64,000 bases of DNA from Ligula intestinalis (GCA_036362985.1 JAYGXS010000008.1:9609524-9673523), one strand, 5' to 3'. Counted from the stretch's first letter, positions 22,925 through 34,609 are shown. Numbers and translations are program-made. Notes: generated from the sequence alone by a model not told the origin.

Positions 22925-23110
22925 TCTGACCGCTAACGGGACTCATCCGCCCCGTCATCTGCCTTGGGCCCCGCCAGACAGCCGTCTTACAGCCGTAACA
23001 GCTGGTATTATGGGCAGATAGTATTGCCCCACTCGAGCCTCGAACTGTCAGGGCCGCTGGCGAGACCCATGACAGAGCGGGGCAGATGAGCCCCGTTAGC
23101 GGTCAGGTGA
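22925..23110. repeat. Foldback element with 28-bp inverted ends
   Basis: It begins ctgaccgctaacgggactca and ends in its reverse complement gagccccgttagcggtcag, with a GCGGGGC/GCCCCGT block inside. The same termini recur at 53637-53850 and as single ends at about 30.03, 37.37 and 53.33 kb. This is a MITE-like non-autonomous family. Confidence 0.55.
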
Positions 23111-23144
23111 ACTTTCATTGATGGGTGTCAATGGCCCGAAAATG

Positions 23145-23290
23145 GACGAGTCAACGAGCACGTAGCTCAATGGTAAGGGTGTTTGGCTCTGATCAAAAAG
23201 GTTGCAAATTCGAGGCTCGAGTGGGGCATGCATGACTGATGATGACTAATAAAGCAGAAATGGCCATTCCAGTATTTCTTGTCTTTGCCT
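23145..23290 (+). repeat. tRNA-derived SINE-like copy
   Basis: gcacgtagctcaatggtaag resembles a tRNA A box and ggttgcaaattcgaggc a B box. The body catgactgatgatgactaat, then gccattccag..cttgtc, follows. Too degraded to be a working tRNA. Confidence 0.5.
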
Positions 23291-23389
23291 GCAATACTAT
23301 CTCCCTCTAGTTCAAATTGTCTTGTCACAGAGCGTATTAATAGCTACTAGTCGGAGATTCTATTGATGGAATGCCGACAAAGAAAAGGA

Positions 23390-24010
23390 AAAGAAGCAGA
23401 TGCGATCGCTGGGACAAGACTTTTATTTGCCTGACGTTTTGAAATCCGTCGTGGATTCATCGTATGAGACAATAGCAGAAGCCTTAATGTCTCTGAGGAT
23501 GGAGCGAGGAAGCTGTCAAAAGGATTGTTAGGTGACTGCAGAAAGTTCCCCAAGTCAGAAGTTAGCAAGACAAATTTGTTAGGACAGTAGACTGTAGCGG
23601 AAGGAGCTAACAAAAGGCTCTACAGAAACAAGCTGCTCACAGTAGACGAAGCAGTTGTTGTGTTCGTGCATTCTGTGTTCCGCGCAGGGCTGGAAGCGAT
23701 CCCTGACCCCTGTGCTACAATCAATCAGGAAATGGGTCAAGCTGATTCGGGGATGGCATTCACGGCTGGTCGAACAAGCGCCTCCAGGATAGATGCGAGC
23801 ACGCAGGACTTACAGGCTTCGCGGCGAATACACGATGAGTTACGGACAGTCACATGCGGGTCTGAAGCCTGGCAGGGTAGGAAGGGTGTTAGTGCAGGGT
23901 TTATCACGAGAGCGCTACAAAGCGTTAGGTGACTAAAATTCTTAAACCAGTGCTCATATCTGCTTCTTCTCACTTACTTCCCGGGACTCGCATTTCTACT
24001 TGTATTGGCC
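23390..24010. mobile_element. PLE terminal-region remnant
   Basis: The left end has gcctgacgttttgaaatccg followed by gtcgtggattcat, a decayed minus-strand hammerhead-like motif. The right end contains cttacttcccgggactcgca and tgtattggccag, matching the sequence after the motifs at 16.6 and 56.35 kb. An 80-codon plus-strand frame between them has no recognised domain and is treated as chance. Confidence 0.4.
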
Positions 24011-25110
24011 AGACACGGAAAACTGGGCGACCGTTTCTAGCCCATCTATGTGCTGCCATGAGCCAGTCATACGCCAAACCTACTTCGAAACTGAGAGTTC
24101 GATTCAGGCTCTGGCTGTTTGAGCCAAAATAGATGTTTCTGTCAGCTTCATTTGGGAGGAGGAGTCGAATTCGCCGGAAATCGGGACCAAGAGGAAGGTG
24201 CTCATTTTATACGTTATCCTAAATGCTCCATGAAAATCTACACCTTTTTTCAATTCCTCAGCTTTCCCAATCCGAGAAAGTGACATAAATTGGGTGCCGA
24301 CAACGACTTATAAGTGAGAAATAGACCTTTGAACTAGGTGGTCCCTTTCGTTATTCCTGGCGCAGTACAAGTGTTCGACTTTCGACAGGTCGCTTTTCTG
24401 CACTCCTAAGGTAGGCCATTTTGACAATCAATTTAACCGATGAGGGCCGACTACACAGCGAGTCAGTTGATTAATGGTAGGTTGTTGGAAAACCAGGCGC
24501 TCGATTACCAAAGAACTCGCTTTCTGCTCCAAAGTCATCCCAGTATACCCTGTCATTGTCAGTACTTCTTATCTGCGTATTCTACCGATCGCTCAGTGAC
24601 TGCCTGCAAGGACCCTGTGTTAAACGCCACTGACTAGCAGAACGATTATGTCCTGTAATCCAATCGATGATCGCTCTAAGATATACTGTTTATACTACTC
24701 GTGCTAAGGAAGTAGTCATATTTTATTACGATTTCAACATGAACATGTTGAGGCTCTTCGCTTGCAAGCATGTAATTGAAGTATCTTTTTCTATTTGTCT
24801 TTTGTATTCGTGCATTTTTAGCCACCTTGTCACCAGAAGGGAGCTCAGAGGCATTCGTTTATCTCGTTCTCTCAGTAAACTGATACTGATCTATATATAT
24901 ATATTCACCCGTAGACGTTTTGCAGAAGGCCAACCCGCAATTTGTGGAGCGGCATCGAAAGAGGAGGAGATGAGGAATACGCCGCTTTCATGATGAAGTT
25001 TTCTAGCAATTTTTTCGTTCCTCCCTCCCTCCTCTTTGGATACGGAAGGGACATCTTTGCAGTGGGTCTAATTTCATGTCATCTACTAACTTATTCTGTT
25101 TTGCTTGTTT
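24010..25110. other. Intronic stretch without recognised features
   Basis: AT-rich in the middle with a short (TA)n near 24890. One acceptor-like site at 24830 is followed by no in-frame donor. No repeat family was recognised. Confidence 0.35.
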
Positions 25111-25113
25111 TAG

Positions 25114-25179
25114 AGGTCGAGTGGTGGATCCAGAGCTTCAACTGAGAGTGGAGCATCTACAGGGACAGATAAGCACAGT
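25114..25179 (+). CDS. Exon, 66 nt (A-S-T-D/E-S class)
   Basis: The acceptor is tctgttttgcttgttttag and the donor is a perfect gtaagt. The 22 codons begin RSSGGSRASTESGAS and end TDKHS. The RASTESG block aligns with RASTDSG at 20102. Confidence 0.75.
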
Positions 25180-25334
25180 GTAAGTTTCGCCTTCTCTCGT
25201 TCTACTTTCAAAAAAGGACATTTTGCACCTATGAAAGCCAGGATGTGCCTTTGCTGTGCCACCAGTTTGAAAGGCGTGGTATTGCCGCTGAATAGGGTAT
25301 CTGTAAAAAATTAATTGTAAAATTATGTCCACTA

Positions 25335-25650
25335 TCGCAGGGGGTTAAGTGAGTTTAACCCAGCAACTGTGACCTTCAGACCATGGTTACTTATTTGAGA
25401 AGAAGTCCGTGTAGGCCAAAATAGAAGGAAGTGCGTATTGTGTACACAGGAACGGAGAAAAGATAAAAGAATATTGACTTAAGAGAACAGGTCCGCTCAG
25501 GAGCTTGACCGGGTCCCAAGTGTGGTTTTAATAGCAGTCAGGACAGAAGACAGCGAGAGAGCGCGTTAATTGGCTAGGTCGACCTGTGATTGGTTAGACG
25601 GCGTGTTGGATGGTCCACGTCACGCGCGCTAGTAAGTCTGGCGATTGCAA
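25335..25650. repeat. Dispersed repeat family D
   Basis: The start gcagggggttaagtgagttt and the interior fit the copies near 15.3 and 34.0 kb. The following 25650-27000 holds no supported exon; GAA repeats lie at about 26955-26980. Confidence 0.4.
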
Positions 25651-27014
25651 CGTCCTTGAGCTCCAGACAGATTGAGGCCACCACGGGTAAGGCCAGACAT
25701 CGGCAGGCAACGACCCACTACAAGTACTCTCCCTCGAGACCGTAACGAGGATACGAGGTGAGGTTGCAGAACAGCGTGGGCTGTTGTGGCTGGAATGAGC
25801 CAGGATGCAGGGGCGGCTGAAGAAAGCCGCCGGTCCGGTAAAATGTCAACAGCAAATCAGTATGCCATATCAGTGTGAGTTGAACCAGAAGAATTTTTGG
25901 CAGTAGAAGAAAAGTTGGAGATTGGGAAGGAGATCTGGGTGCTTGCACTCATAAGGGGACATCTATGTTGGATTAGGAAGTAATCATGGCCTGCGCTGAA
26001 TGGGCTATCGGCAGTAAGTCGCGAATGCCAATCACCAAATACGCAGGGACAAGTCCGTAAATCGCCAAATTCGTAGAGAATACGCTGGGACAGGTCGAGA
26101 AGTCAGCAACTAGGCAGGGATGGCAGGCCAAACCAGAAGTTGAGTGTTAAATCATGTCCAGTGTTGCCTGATAGGGATCTCAATGAGGCCAAGAACAACT
26201 CGAAGAGGGAGCCACAGTTGATGGATCAATAGAAGTCCAAGCTGTTGGTTTGTGCTCAGAGTAATCCAATTATGACGCCTAGAACCGTATAGGAAGAGAG
26301 GAAGTAAGACTAATACGAGTTGTTAATTGTACACAGAAAGTCAGGGGTGGTGTGAACCCGCGACGCGCGGCAGACCCAGGCCCTGCCCGCGCATCTGTCT
26401 GCTAGCTTGCTGTGGGCGTGAGTCATTGGCCGCTGGAACAACTGCTAGGCCAATAGCAGTCTATGGCACCTGTTATTGGCTGTCCCAGAGGCAGATAGAG
26501 GACTGCAATCCTGTGAGGGCTTGAAGGCTTGGCGCCAGTGGTGCTGGACGGCACTACAGATCAGAAGCCTTACGAGCCTTACGTTTTTGGATTCTCGCTC
26601 GAATTCCTTACTGGAAACAAAAATATGAAAGGTTACTGTGTCACACTGATGGGTTGCATTTCCATACAGGCCTATCAAGTTGGCAGGTACCGTAGATGAA
26701 GTCAAACTCCTTGCGAGCAATGTGGTATCCGCGTGAACCGCGAAATGCTTGAGACATGGTTTTTCGATTAATTATCTCTCCCCGGTCCACAGCCACCGCG
26801 GAAAATTTGCCTAGGTCATGTGGTTAGTCATGTGGAGAACGCGTGCGCTCCAACATCAGTAAGGTGAATGACCGAAGAACTCACATTGCTGCTGAAATTT
26901 CAGCAAGTAGAAACTGGGAACCTCAGACAATAAAATAAATAAGGATAGGAAAAAGAAAAAGAAGAAGAAGAAGAAGCAGAAGGCGTGTTGATCAACGGAA
27001 TCATTATTATATTC

Positions 27015-27990
27015 GCCTAAGCTTTCGAGATCTGATTTGAGTCCAGCGTCGGATATAAAAGAATCAATGAAAAGAAAGCAACAGTTATAGGGGGGAGGGG
27101 CCAATCAAACACCAGTGTAGAAATACCTGCGCAGGGTGATGTATGCCGGCACCAGATCGATAAATTGATTGACTGCCCTTTAATTCGACGTTCAGGCTTA
27201 CATTAAAGCTTTCGAACACCACGCAGCTCCTCAATTCTCACAGCATCGTGCAAACACTGTTCAAAAGAATTCAGACAAACTGCAGTCATCCCAAAGAAAA
27301 AGCACTTGAGGCCCGATACCTCCGTGATCGGTTCATGCAGAGCGGCTATCCGAAGACCTTCATAAGCCGATTCCTATGTGATCGCCCTCTGAGGATTCAA
27401 CAAGAACAAAACCGTTCGATATGGCATGCGTTGTCATACATGGTGGACGTGTCGGAAGCGACCATGGGTTTTGCTGTGGTACAAGGCGTTGGAATCGCAC
27501 ACCACCCCAAGGCTACCAGGCGCAGCTGAGGGATAAAAATCAAGGACCGATAAAATTCCTGTGAGCGGTCGGGTGAAGTGTATCCCATGTCATGCCTAAA
27601 CTGTCCTCGAAATTACACAGGACAGACTGGATGCATGTTTGGTTCGCGCATACAAAAAGATAACTTGGCTGTCAGATGGGGTGACGCATTTTCACAATTG
27701 GCTGCCAACACCTAGCAGAAGGGTCGCGAGCTTAACTTTGCAGCCACAAAGGTAATCGTGCACAGCAGAAGCAAGAAGCCTGAGCCTCGCCTGATAACTC
27801 AATCAATCGATTTATCAACCTGAGGCTGGCATATGTCGCCTTGTGCAGGTATTTTCGGACTGACGTCACTGGTGGTTAATTAGCCCCTGCCACCTATAAA
27901 TATTGCTTGTTTTTTTCGTTCACACTTTTATCTTTGATGATGCACTCCAGTAAGACTTCGAAAGCTCAGACGAATCAAACCATAATTCCG
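27015..27990 (+). mobile_element. PLE fragment bounded by inverted hammerhead-like motifs
   Basis: Left boundary 27021-27052 (minus) and right boundary 27934-27965 (plus) are related motifs in inverse orientation, both with damaged cores. Between them plus-strand frames read a PLE reverse-transcriptase tail (ARYLRDRFMQSGYPKTFISRF), then GVGIAHHPKATR, and in another frame VKCIPCHALNCPRNYTGQTG, a GIY-YIG-type segment. Frameshifts and stops mark it as dead. Confidence 0.65.
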
Positions 27991-28249
27991 GTTATCCCCA
28001 TGCCCTCTTCTTCTCTACCTATACATTCACCTAGGATGCGAATATCCTCCTCAATTCATAAATAAGTATTTCTTTAAAAAAGTAAGACTTGGTGGGGCCC
28101 CCACCCAACTATCACAAAGGTTAAATACCGGGGATTCGCTCTCGGCATGTACATTTATTTCTTGGAAAATGTACAAATCCACATTCTTCTGTCGTTTAGC
28201 CTGACCGGACATGACATTGGTGTTAATCGGGTAAGGATGTCGCAGATTA

Positions 28250-28620
28250 TAGCGTCGACCATGAAATGCTTCCCCAAATCAAAGCAGGCAAGACAGAGTT
28301 GATGGGCCAGCTCCTGTACTTAGCAAGAAGTCATTGTACAAGCTGAATCGGGATCCAAGTGCTTGCTGCGTCCGTTCACTAGGCCTCAGATGTGAAGTGT
28401 GGAGTTTGTTTCTGCCAGCGCTGACCACAAATCCGGCGCATACCAGTAATCAGCGGTACGCAAAATCGATTAACTGATTGACTGAGTTGACGGCCAATTC
28501 ACGCTTAGTAGATCAGTCATCACAAATGGTGAGTCAAGTCCAGTGTGAACCAGTAATCAGCGATGCGCCCCAAAAATCGATTGACTGGCCACGTTAACAG
28601 AGCCGGCAGAATGAGTGATC
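28250..28620. repeat. Possible dispersed repeat family C fragment
   Basis: ttccccaaatcaaagcaggc and gcaaaatcgattaactgatt resemble parts of the family at 7.5 kb. An internal near-duplicate, ccagtaatcagcg..gcaaaatcga against ccagtaatcagcgatgcgcc, is present. Confidence 0.3.
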
Positions 28621-28756
28621 ATGGCAGCGCTGGGGGGGGGGCAGGCTCCTAAAAAGAGTACTTATGTAGTCCACTTTGCAGGGTACGGGAATAGGAACGC
28701 CAAATTGAAGTCATGGAGTTGGTCCTGCGCATGATTTAAGGAAGGGTGAATATTTC

Positions 28757-29156
28757 NNNNNNNNNNNNNNNNNNNNNNNNNNNNNNNNNNNNNNNNNNNN
28801 NNNNNNNNNNNNNNNNNNNNNNNNNNNNNNNNNNNNNNNNNNNNNNNNNNNNNNNNNNNNNNNNNNNNNNNNNNNNNNNNNNNNNNNNNNNNNNNNNNNN
28901 NNNNNNNNNNNNNNNNNNNNNNNNNNNNNNNNNNNNNNNNNNNNNNNNNNNNNNNNNNNNNNNNNNNNNNNNNNNNNNNNNNNNNNNNNNNNNNNNNNNN
29001 NNNNNNNNNNNNNNNNNNNNNNNNNNNNNNNNNNNNNNNNNNNNNNNNNNNNNNNNNNNNNNNNNNNNNNNNNNNNNNNNNNNNNNNNNNNNNNNNNNNN
29101 NNNNNNNNNNNNNNNNNNNNNNNNNNNNNNNNNNNNNNNNNNNNNNNNNNNNNNNN
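28757..29156. other. Assembly gap (400 N)
   Basis: Exactly 400 unknown bases; open frames across it are artefacts. An exon could be hidden here. Confidence 0.99.
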
Positions 29157-29301
29157 AAAGGCATGATACATGGTTTTAAAATGGTTCACAGTGACAAAAT
29201 GAACTAGGCTAAATCAGATTTATTCATATATGTATAAGTTGTTTGACCGTTTGTAGAAGGCGGTGATTAAGTAAATAAATTGTTTACTTTTTATCTCATA
29301 G

Positions 29302-29331
29302 GGTTGTTGGAGAGGGTTTGGTGGAAGCTCG
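29302..29331 (+). CDS. Candidate exon, 30 nt
   Basis: The acceptor is actttttatctcatag and the donor is gtaggt. The ten phase-0 codons read GCWRGFGGSS. The donor is only fair and no duplicate is known. Confidence 0.35.
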
Positions 29332-29837
29332 GTAGGTCGTTCTTGCATGAAATCTCTGTCAATCCTCCTTTATGCACATTTCACCTGGATATAACATTCT
29401 CACCTAATGCTTTTATCTGAATTCCGGTCAAACCTCAAACTGCTGGCAATGGTGACCATGAAAAAGCAAATCCAGAAAGGAGGCAGCATGAATGTAACTG
29501 CCTATCATCTTCTATTTCTTGATAAAAATTCACTTCAGAATATGTCCACAAGTTACTACGCATACGTTAATGGCATTCACTAGCTAAAACCATCTGAGAA
29601 AAAAGTCAAACGCTACCAAAACTGTGAAAATAAGAGTTTGGAGACAGCCATTTAATGTCATGGAAAACACTGCTCGAGACTCTATCACCGCACATTGAAC
29701 ACATTTTCCCACAGCATGCTACCGAAACTCGTCCACCAAGAGAAAAAATAACAAGCAGAAGTAGTTAAGGTCCCAACGAGATGTCGGAGAAATCTTACGA
29801 AACTTTGTTTGCTAAACTGGCATTTTGAGACATGTCA

Positions 29838-30010
29838 TATTGCCGGCAAAGAGAAGAGAACCAGGAGCAGCCATTTCTGAGTTATTAGCCCTCATCAGCT
29901 AGTCATACTCAACCCTTACTGGTGTAGCACCCGCAGCTCGAACTCTCTTGAGCCGCAAACTCTTAAATGTTGCCTGTTTAGATCGGGTGACACTAACACT
30001 TATTAATTAA
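29838..30010 (-). repeat. tRNA-derived SINE-like copy
   Basis: The tgccggcaaagag, gttattagccctcatcagct and gtcatactcaaccc modules match copies at 53.45 and 57.96 kb. Confidence 0.45.
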
Positions 30011-30094
30011 TGTTCACCGACCGCTAACGGGACTCACTTGGGTCGCTATGAACATTTACCAAAGCATTTCAAGATCACTCGACTTAAACCGTCA

Positions 30095-30260
30095 AGACAA
30101 CGAGCTCGTGCCTCAATGGTTGGAGCGCTATACGTTTATCGCAGAGGTCGCGAGTTCAAACCTCGGCTGGTACACTTTTTGGGGTTGGACATGACTAACT
30201 AACGACGGCTAATAAGCCAAATATGGCGATCTCAGACTCCCTTGTTCTGGCTGAAAATAC
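30095..30260 (+). repeat. tRNA-derived SINE-like copy
   Basis: cgtgcctcaatggttggagc and gcgagttcaaacctcgg form A- and B-box-like segments, then tggacatgactaactaacga and ctcccttgttctgg. A foldback terminus (ccgctaacgggactca) lies just upstream at 30032. Confidence 0.5.
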
Positions 30261-31077
30261 TATCTGCATTAGTAGGTTCGATTAAACCTCACAGAAAAGC
30301 CGCTCACCGGCGTTCTGATGAGCCCTGTTGCGTCGAGATGAAATAAGCCCTGTAAGTCAACGCACTCAAACCATAGTGGCGGAGGATGGCCCGTTCTATC
30401 ATAACAGGGATTGCACAGTTCGATCTCCGATCAGAAAAGCCAGACTGATAGTTTGCACATTCGCTCTGGTCCTCATTGATTTACAAATTGAACTGTGGTG
30501 ATGGCGCATTATGCTGCGCTAAGCTCAGTTAGTTTGTCTGTATACTTGCTTGTGTACTAATATGTTTGGAAAAAGAAAATTATAAACCATGTGAAATAGT
30601 TGTTTAAGTATTTTGATGCTGTGGGGATGTTAAAATGAAAAAAAATTTACTACGATATTTTGGTGTCTAAAGTTTTATCAGCGGCATGTTCTGCTCAAGC
30701 GGATGCCAAAAAGCTGACGCATCGGTGTTGTTTTCCCGCGACTTAATGTCAAACTGCTGTTGTTCTGGGCCCCTAGTAAACAAATAGTCCTGCAGTCTAC
30801 AAAGCCATTCTCTGGAGTGTTCACAAATAGCGCCAGTAGTGTCTTACTAAGTACGTCTACCTGTTGCAAGCTTAATGCCTGGGCTCATCCAAAGCATTTT
30901 TGAACTCAACCAAGAGAAGATTATATCATGGAAACATGGTATTCATCTCCCATTAACACGAGACGGGAAGGTCGAGGAAAGCCGACCTATTGTTCTATAA
31001 TAAAAAATAGTGAAAGATAGTAATGGTATTGGCATAATAGAACCTTGTTTTGTATTACATTTGCATTTGTCTTTCAG

Positions 31078-31128
31078 AAAGCAAAAACTGCACCAGCACC
31101 AAATCCAGCCAAAAAGCCCAGCGCTGCA
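31078..31128 (+). CDS. Micro-exon, 51 nt
   Basis: The acceptor is ttgcatttgtctttcag and the donor is gtaagt. It reads KAKTAPAPNPAKKPSAA (17 codons, phase 0). It is separated from the next exon by an intron of only 103 bases, so 51-nt then 33-nt is the same arrangement as the duplicated pairs at 45-57 kb. Confidence 0.75.
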
Positions 31129-31231
31129 GTAAGTTCACTCTTCATGATTATAAAGATACAATACTGTTTGATGTTATAAAAGTGACAAAACGGCACCTGA
31201 TTTTTATACTTCATTTGCATTTGTCTTCTAG

Positions 31232-31264
31232 AATGTACGAACTTCGCAGACACCCAGTATTACA
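31232..31264 (+). CDS. Micro-exon, 33 nt
   Basis: The acceptor is ttgcatttgtcttctag and the donor is gtaagt. It reads NVRTSQTPSIT. The acceptor context is nearly the same as that of the preceding exon, suggesting the two arose by local duplication. Confidence 0.75.
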
Positions 31265-31414
31265 GTAAGTCCCCTTTCCATATATACATATATATTCACT
31301 CAGGAATGTGCGAACACCGATCGAATAGGCTTCCGAACCAAACAAAGTTCATGTGATGGTCAGAGGTCCCCAACGGGTGACCGCCTGCCAGGCCGATTCC
31401 GGCCAAGTCATAAT

Positions 31415-31650
31415 AGCAGTAAGGGGGGTATGACAGCGTCTGGGGGTAACCTGATACAGAACTGTTTCGGGCTTATTAGCCTTCATCAGCCAAGCATAAC
31501 CCTGAACACCAGCTGGTCGGACAACACAAACAAACGCACTCACAGACCGCGCAGTTGGTCCACCACTGGTGTCTATCAGATGGGTCATGAGCACTTCATC
31601 GAACCGCAGTTCATCAGCGCCTCGCCACCTGCCATTTGCTGTCACTGCTG
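31415..31650. repeat. Dispersed repeat, near-identical to 51589-51806
   Basis: From gcagtaaggggggtatgaca to gccacctgccat the two copies are almost the same over about 220 bases, and both run into (TA)n at the right end. The attagccttcatcagccaag block relates it to the SINE-like family. Confidence 0.65.
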
Positions 31651-31654
31651 ATCG

Positions 31655-31655
<1 letters not shown>

Positions 31656-31703
<48 letters not shown>
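31656..31703. repeat. (TA)n microsatellite
   Basis: About 46 bases of alternating TA follow the repeat at 31415; they are translated as spurious YIYIYI frames. Confidence 0.9.
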
Positions 31704-31707
<4 letters not shown>

Positions 31708-31827
31708 CGAGTGTATCGTCTCCCAAAGAAGAGGAAGAAGAAGAAGGGGCGGGTTCGTGGACCAAATTGGTCCAGTTGTGTGTGTTTAAGTAAACATGAA
31801 GAAGCCTCATCGCTCGCCAGCATTATG

Positions 31828-31859
31828 GCTTTCGATCTCTTACTGGAGTCCATCGTCAG
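31828..31859 (-). ncRNA. Hammerhead-ribozyme-like motif
   Basis: Minus-strand order is CTGACGA, GACTC paired with GAG-A-TC (one bulge), then GAAAGC. The core is intact. Confidence 0.45.
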
Positions 31860-32504
31860 AGATAAAAGCAGCAATGAATAATTACTAGCGGTTTTCGAGG
31901 ACATGGGCCAATCGACAAAAAGGCACGTCACCATGTATGACCGACTGCGAACTCTCTAGATCAGTGCCTCGGAAACAATTTCTAAAAAATGTGTGTTCAT
32001 CGAAACTCTCTTTTTATCGAGCGAACTATTTTTTTCAACTCATTGAATTAATCTAGCAGCAACTTGAACGGGTATTTTCAAAAGACCTGGAAGGGTTAGT
32101 CGAGTGTTTATTATTCCTAGTGAATAAGCGGACGTTTGATTGTAGGGTTCAATAACTCGGTATATGGTTTGAATTTTAATCTTTCATTTGTCTTACTTAT
32201 TTTACTGTGTATATGATATTAAAAAGCAAACAAAACTGTTCACAGCTTTAGCCTTCAAAGTAAGGGTAAAGGGCTTTTATCAGGTACCTTATTGCGAAAC
32301 AGGGAACGTTTATAAGGACATAGTTGATTAAGGGAGCCCACTCAGTAGTTCACCAATAAGTCCAGATCTTTTAAAGATCTTTGGTGTCGAAAGCTTGTGA
32401 GGTAGCCGAAGATACTCTTTGCCAAAATGTGTTTAACCGAATACGCCAGGAAAGTGATGGCTGCGTGGATTTAGCCTAATGACTAAAACGTTTCTTCCTT
32501 TTAG

Positions 32505-32555
32505 AGCGAACAATCATCGGGCAAAGTTAAGGTTTCTGTACAATTCAATGTTTCG
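32505..32555 (+). CDS. Micro-exon, 51 nt
   Basis: The acceptor is acgtttcttccttttag and the donor is gtacgt. It reads SEQSSGKVKVSVQFNVS in phase 0. Confidence 0.7.
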
Positions 32556-32822
32556 GTACGTTTCGTTTTTGTTTTTTTAGACTAGGTTGATTTTTTTAAA
32601 AACATGCAAGAAAACGTTCGAAAAAGACGCAGTGACCCTTTCTTTTCTCTCCTAATTTTTGATTATCAAAAGGTGCCAGTAGTCTCCTCATATGTCCCCT
32701 CAGCACCCAATTAGGCCTATTGACTTTGAGTCGCACATATAAAGGCCTGATGTGAACTTTGCAGGATGATTTCCTTTCAGTGCGAAAAATGCAGAATTCC
32801 TCGACAAATCATATTTTTTCAG

Positions 32823-32867
32823 GGTAGTAGGCCGCAACCATATCAAGCTCACAGTTACAGTACTTAA
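32823..32867 (+). CDS. Candidate terminal coding exon
   Basis: After the strong acceptor catattttttcag, phase 0 reads GSRPQPYQAHSYST and then TAA. If used, it would end a transcript here and make the locus two genes or give an alternative 3' end. A gtatcc follows the stop, so it might also be a poison exon. Confidence 0.3.
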   Translation, partial: GSRPQPYQAHSYST

Positions 32868-33690
32868 GGTATCCGATGAAGGTAAACCTTCCTTCCTGTG
32901 CTAATCAACATCCATCTTTGGACGGAAAACATGCCAAACCCACAAACCCTATCTACGAAGTTACTGCGACAACTACACACGCAATAATATCTCCGTTTTC
33001 ATAAAATGGTTTGGTTTAGATTTTATTGGACATTCTGCTGAATTTTCCATAGGAAACAAGTAATCAAATGCATTGAGTTCTGTTATTTTAGGAATTATGC
33101 ACTGTTTTGATTCTTTAAGTTAACTTCACTAAACCTACATATATAACTTTGGGACTTATCTTCTTTTAATGAAGAACTGCAATCTCTTCAAATGGAATTT
33201 TTTAAGGGCTTCTGGTGTTTGCTTTAAATACAACGACTGATTGATGTCGATTATGTGATTTAACATAAATAATGTATAAAAAATACGAACAGTGGGACAG
33301 CGGAACTAACGCTTTACAAATTTGAAGTTTGTGCTTTTGAGGCGATGGCTTCAACCGAACCATTCATGTGTTACTTTTAAACTGTATGCGCCCAGTGATT
33401 CTACCCTATCCACTGTTAGAATATTAGCCAGACCAAATGCTAGCAAAATTTTGGAGGCTTTCCTGAGGCGTCGAGCCTAGCCAAATGCCTTTGTTTGTTA
33501 GCTCTGAATGCAAATGCGTGATGATTGTCCACACACAATGACCTTAGACCGGAAACACACGCACGCGAGCCTACGCAAGACACAACTGGTCGCTGTTCCC
33601 CGAGGTTCAACTGGTCGCGGGACGTTATCCCAATGCGGCCAATCAGGCCACATTCCCTTTTAAGCCACTGTCCCTAGTAGACAGGCAGTT
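32868..33690. other. AT-rich intronic stretch
   Basis: No repeat, RNA or exon is supported. ATAAA-like hexamers occur at 33260-33280 but nothing ties them to a transcript end. Confidence 0.3.
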
Positions 33691-33694
33691 GCAT

Positions 33695-33935
33695 CACACG
33701 CGGACTACGAGGACACCGCAGTGTGCCTCCAATGCCCGGACTTGCCCCGAGGCGGGGACATCAGCACGCTGGAGATAAACCAGTGGCAACAGCCAACCAA
33801 GACAGCAACTCTGGGTTTTGTACACAATAAACCCTCCTCGGGTCGAATTCCAGAAGTATGCCCTTCTTATTGTGTTCTTCCTTGGAGATTTCAACAGGCC
33901 GTAATTCAACCGTGGCACACGGCAGATGCCACGGT
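33695..33935 (-). repeat. Dispersed repeat family E (inverted relative to 22.4 kb)
   Basis: Contains the reverse complement of the 22420-22640 blocks, for example gccaccg..ccaacc given here as ggcaacagccaaccaag. Confidence 0.45.
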
Positions 33936-34011
33936 TACAACACTGGTGACGCAGAACCCGTCGTTATAACATCCACATCACAAATAACATAATAAGCTCA
34001 AGTGGAATGCC

Positions 34012-34345
34012 CACTCTAGGGCGGTCAAGTAAGTTGAACCCTAGCAACCGCGATCTTCGTGCCCGCTTCCTTATGACAAAAGGAAAAGGGTGCATAGGCA
34101 AGTGGAAGAAACGGTTTCTTCTGTACATAGGGATGTGGAGAATAGCTAGGAGGATTTTTTTCTGTCGGAGTGCGCGTCATTCCGTTAGGCGGTCTGGTCT
34201 GAAGTGCGAACCTGACGACAGTCATCCCAGCGGCCACATGGAGCGGTCTTTGTGTGAGTCGGCCTTGAAGGGTGCTTGGCCAGATGGTCAGTGCATGCGC
34301 ACTCGTTGGCAGCGGTGACGCGTGTGCGCGGGTTAGCAGCGTAAG
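34012..34345. repeat. Dispersed repeat family D
   Basis: aagtaagttgaaccctagca, tctgtacatagggatgtgga, gaatagctaggagga and gagtcggccttgaagg align in order with pieces at 5.1 and 15.3 kb. Confidence 0.45.
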
Positions 34346-34490
34346 CACCTAGAGGTGTGAGTCACCACATGCCCATCGAGACAGTAAAAGCTGCTACCTC
34401 AACGTCCGGGCTGTTTATCAAGTTAGGTGCAACCGACTTTTGCTCTCCTATTAATCGACTTTGCAGCCGTTTTCCAATATTTCTTCCCAG

Positions 34491-34565
34491 AGCGCTCGCA
34501 ACTCTTTGAACGAAGAGCCATCGCACTCCTCCTCCAGCGCCTCCTCCTCCGTACCAACTATCCTC
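34491..34565 (+). CDS. Exon, 75 nt, Ser-rich
   Basis: The acceptor is ccaatatttcttcccag and the donor is gtaagt. The 25 phase-0 codons begin SARNSLNEEPSHSSSSAS and end SVPTIL. Style and Ser runs resemble the exon at 39944. Confidence 0.7.
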
Positions 34566-34609
34566 GTAAGTTTTTATCACGGACATTATTTTGGAGCTAC
34601 TAATTTATT

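Noticed and set aside
23660..23932. 90-codon plus-strand frame with S/T/G-rich wording, like a larger exon of the locus
   Set aside because: It lies between PLE terminal sequences (23.4 and 23.95 kb), lacks a phase-0 acceptor, and has only a weak gtagga donor.
24830..24864. Acceptor (gtgcatttttag) followed by a GT 35 nt on
   Set aside because: The length is not a multiple of 3 and the gtttat donor is poor.
28662..29207. Long frames spanning the N run
   Set aside because: They are artefacts of unknown bases.
30095..30175. Possible tRNA gene
   Set aside because: The A and B box resemblance is partial, no cloverleaf can be drawn, and the same head is attached to a repeated body at many loci, so it is SINE-like.
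31569..31881. Frames with YIYIYI runs on both strands
   Set aside because: They are translations of the (TA)n microsatellite.
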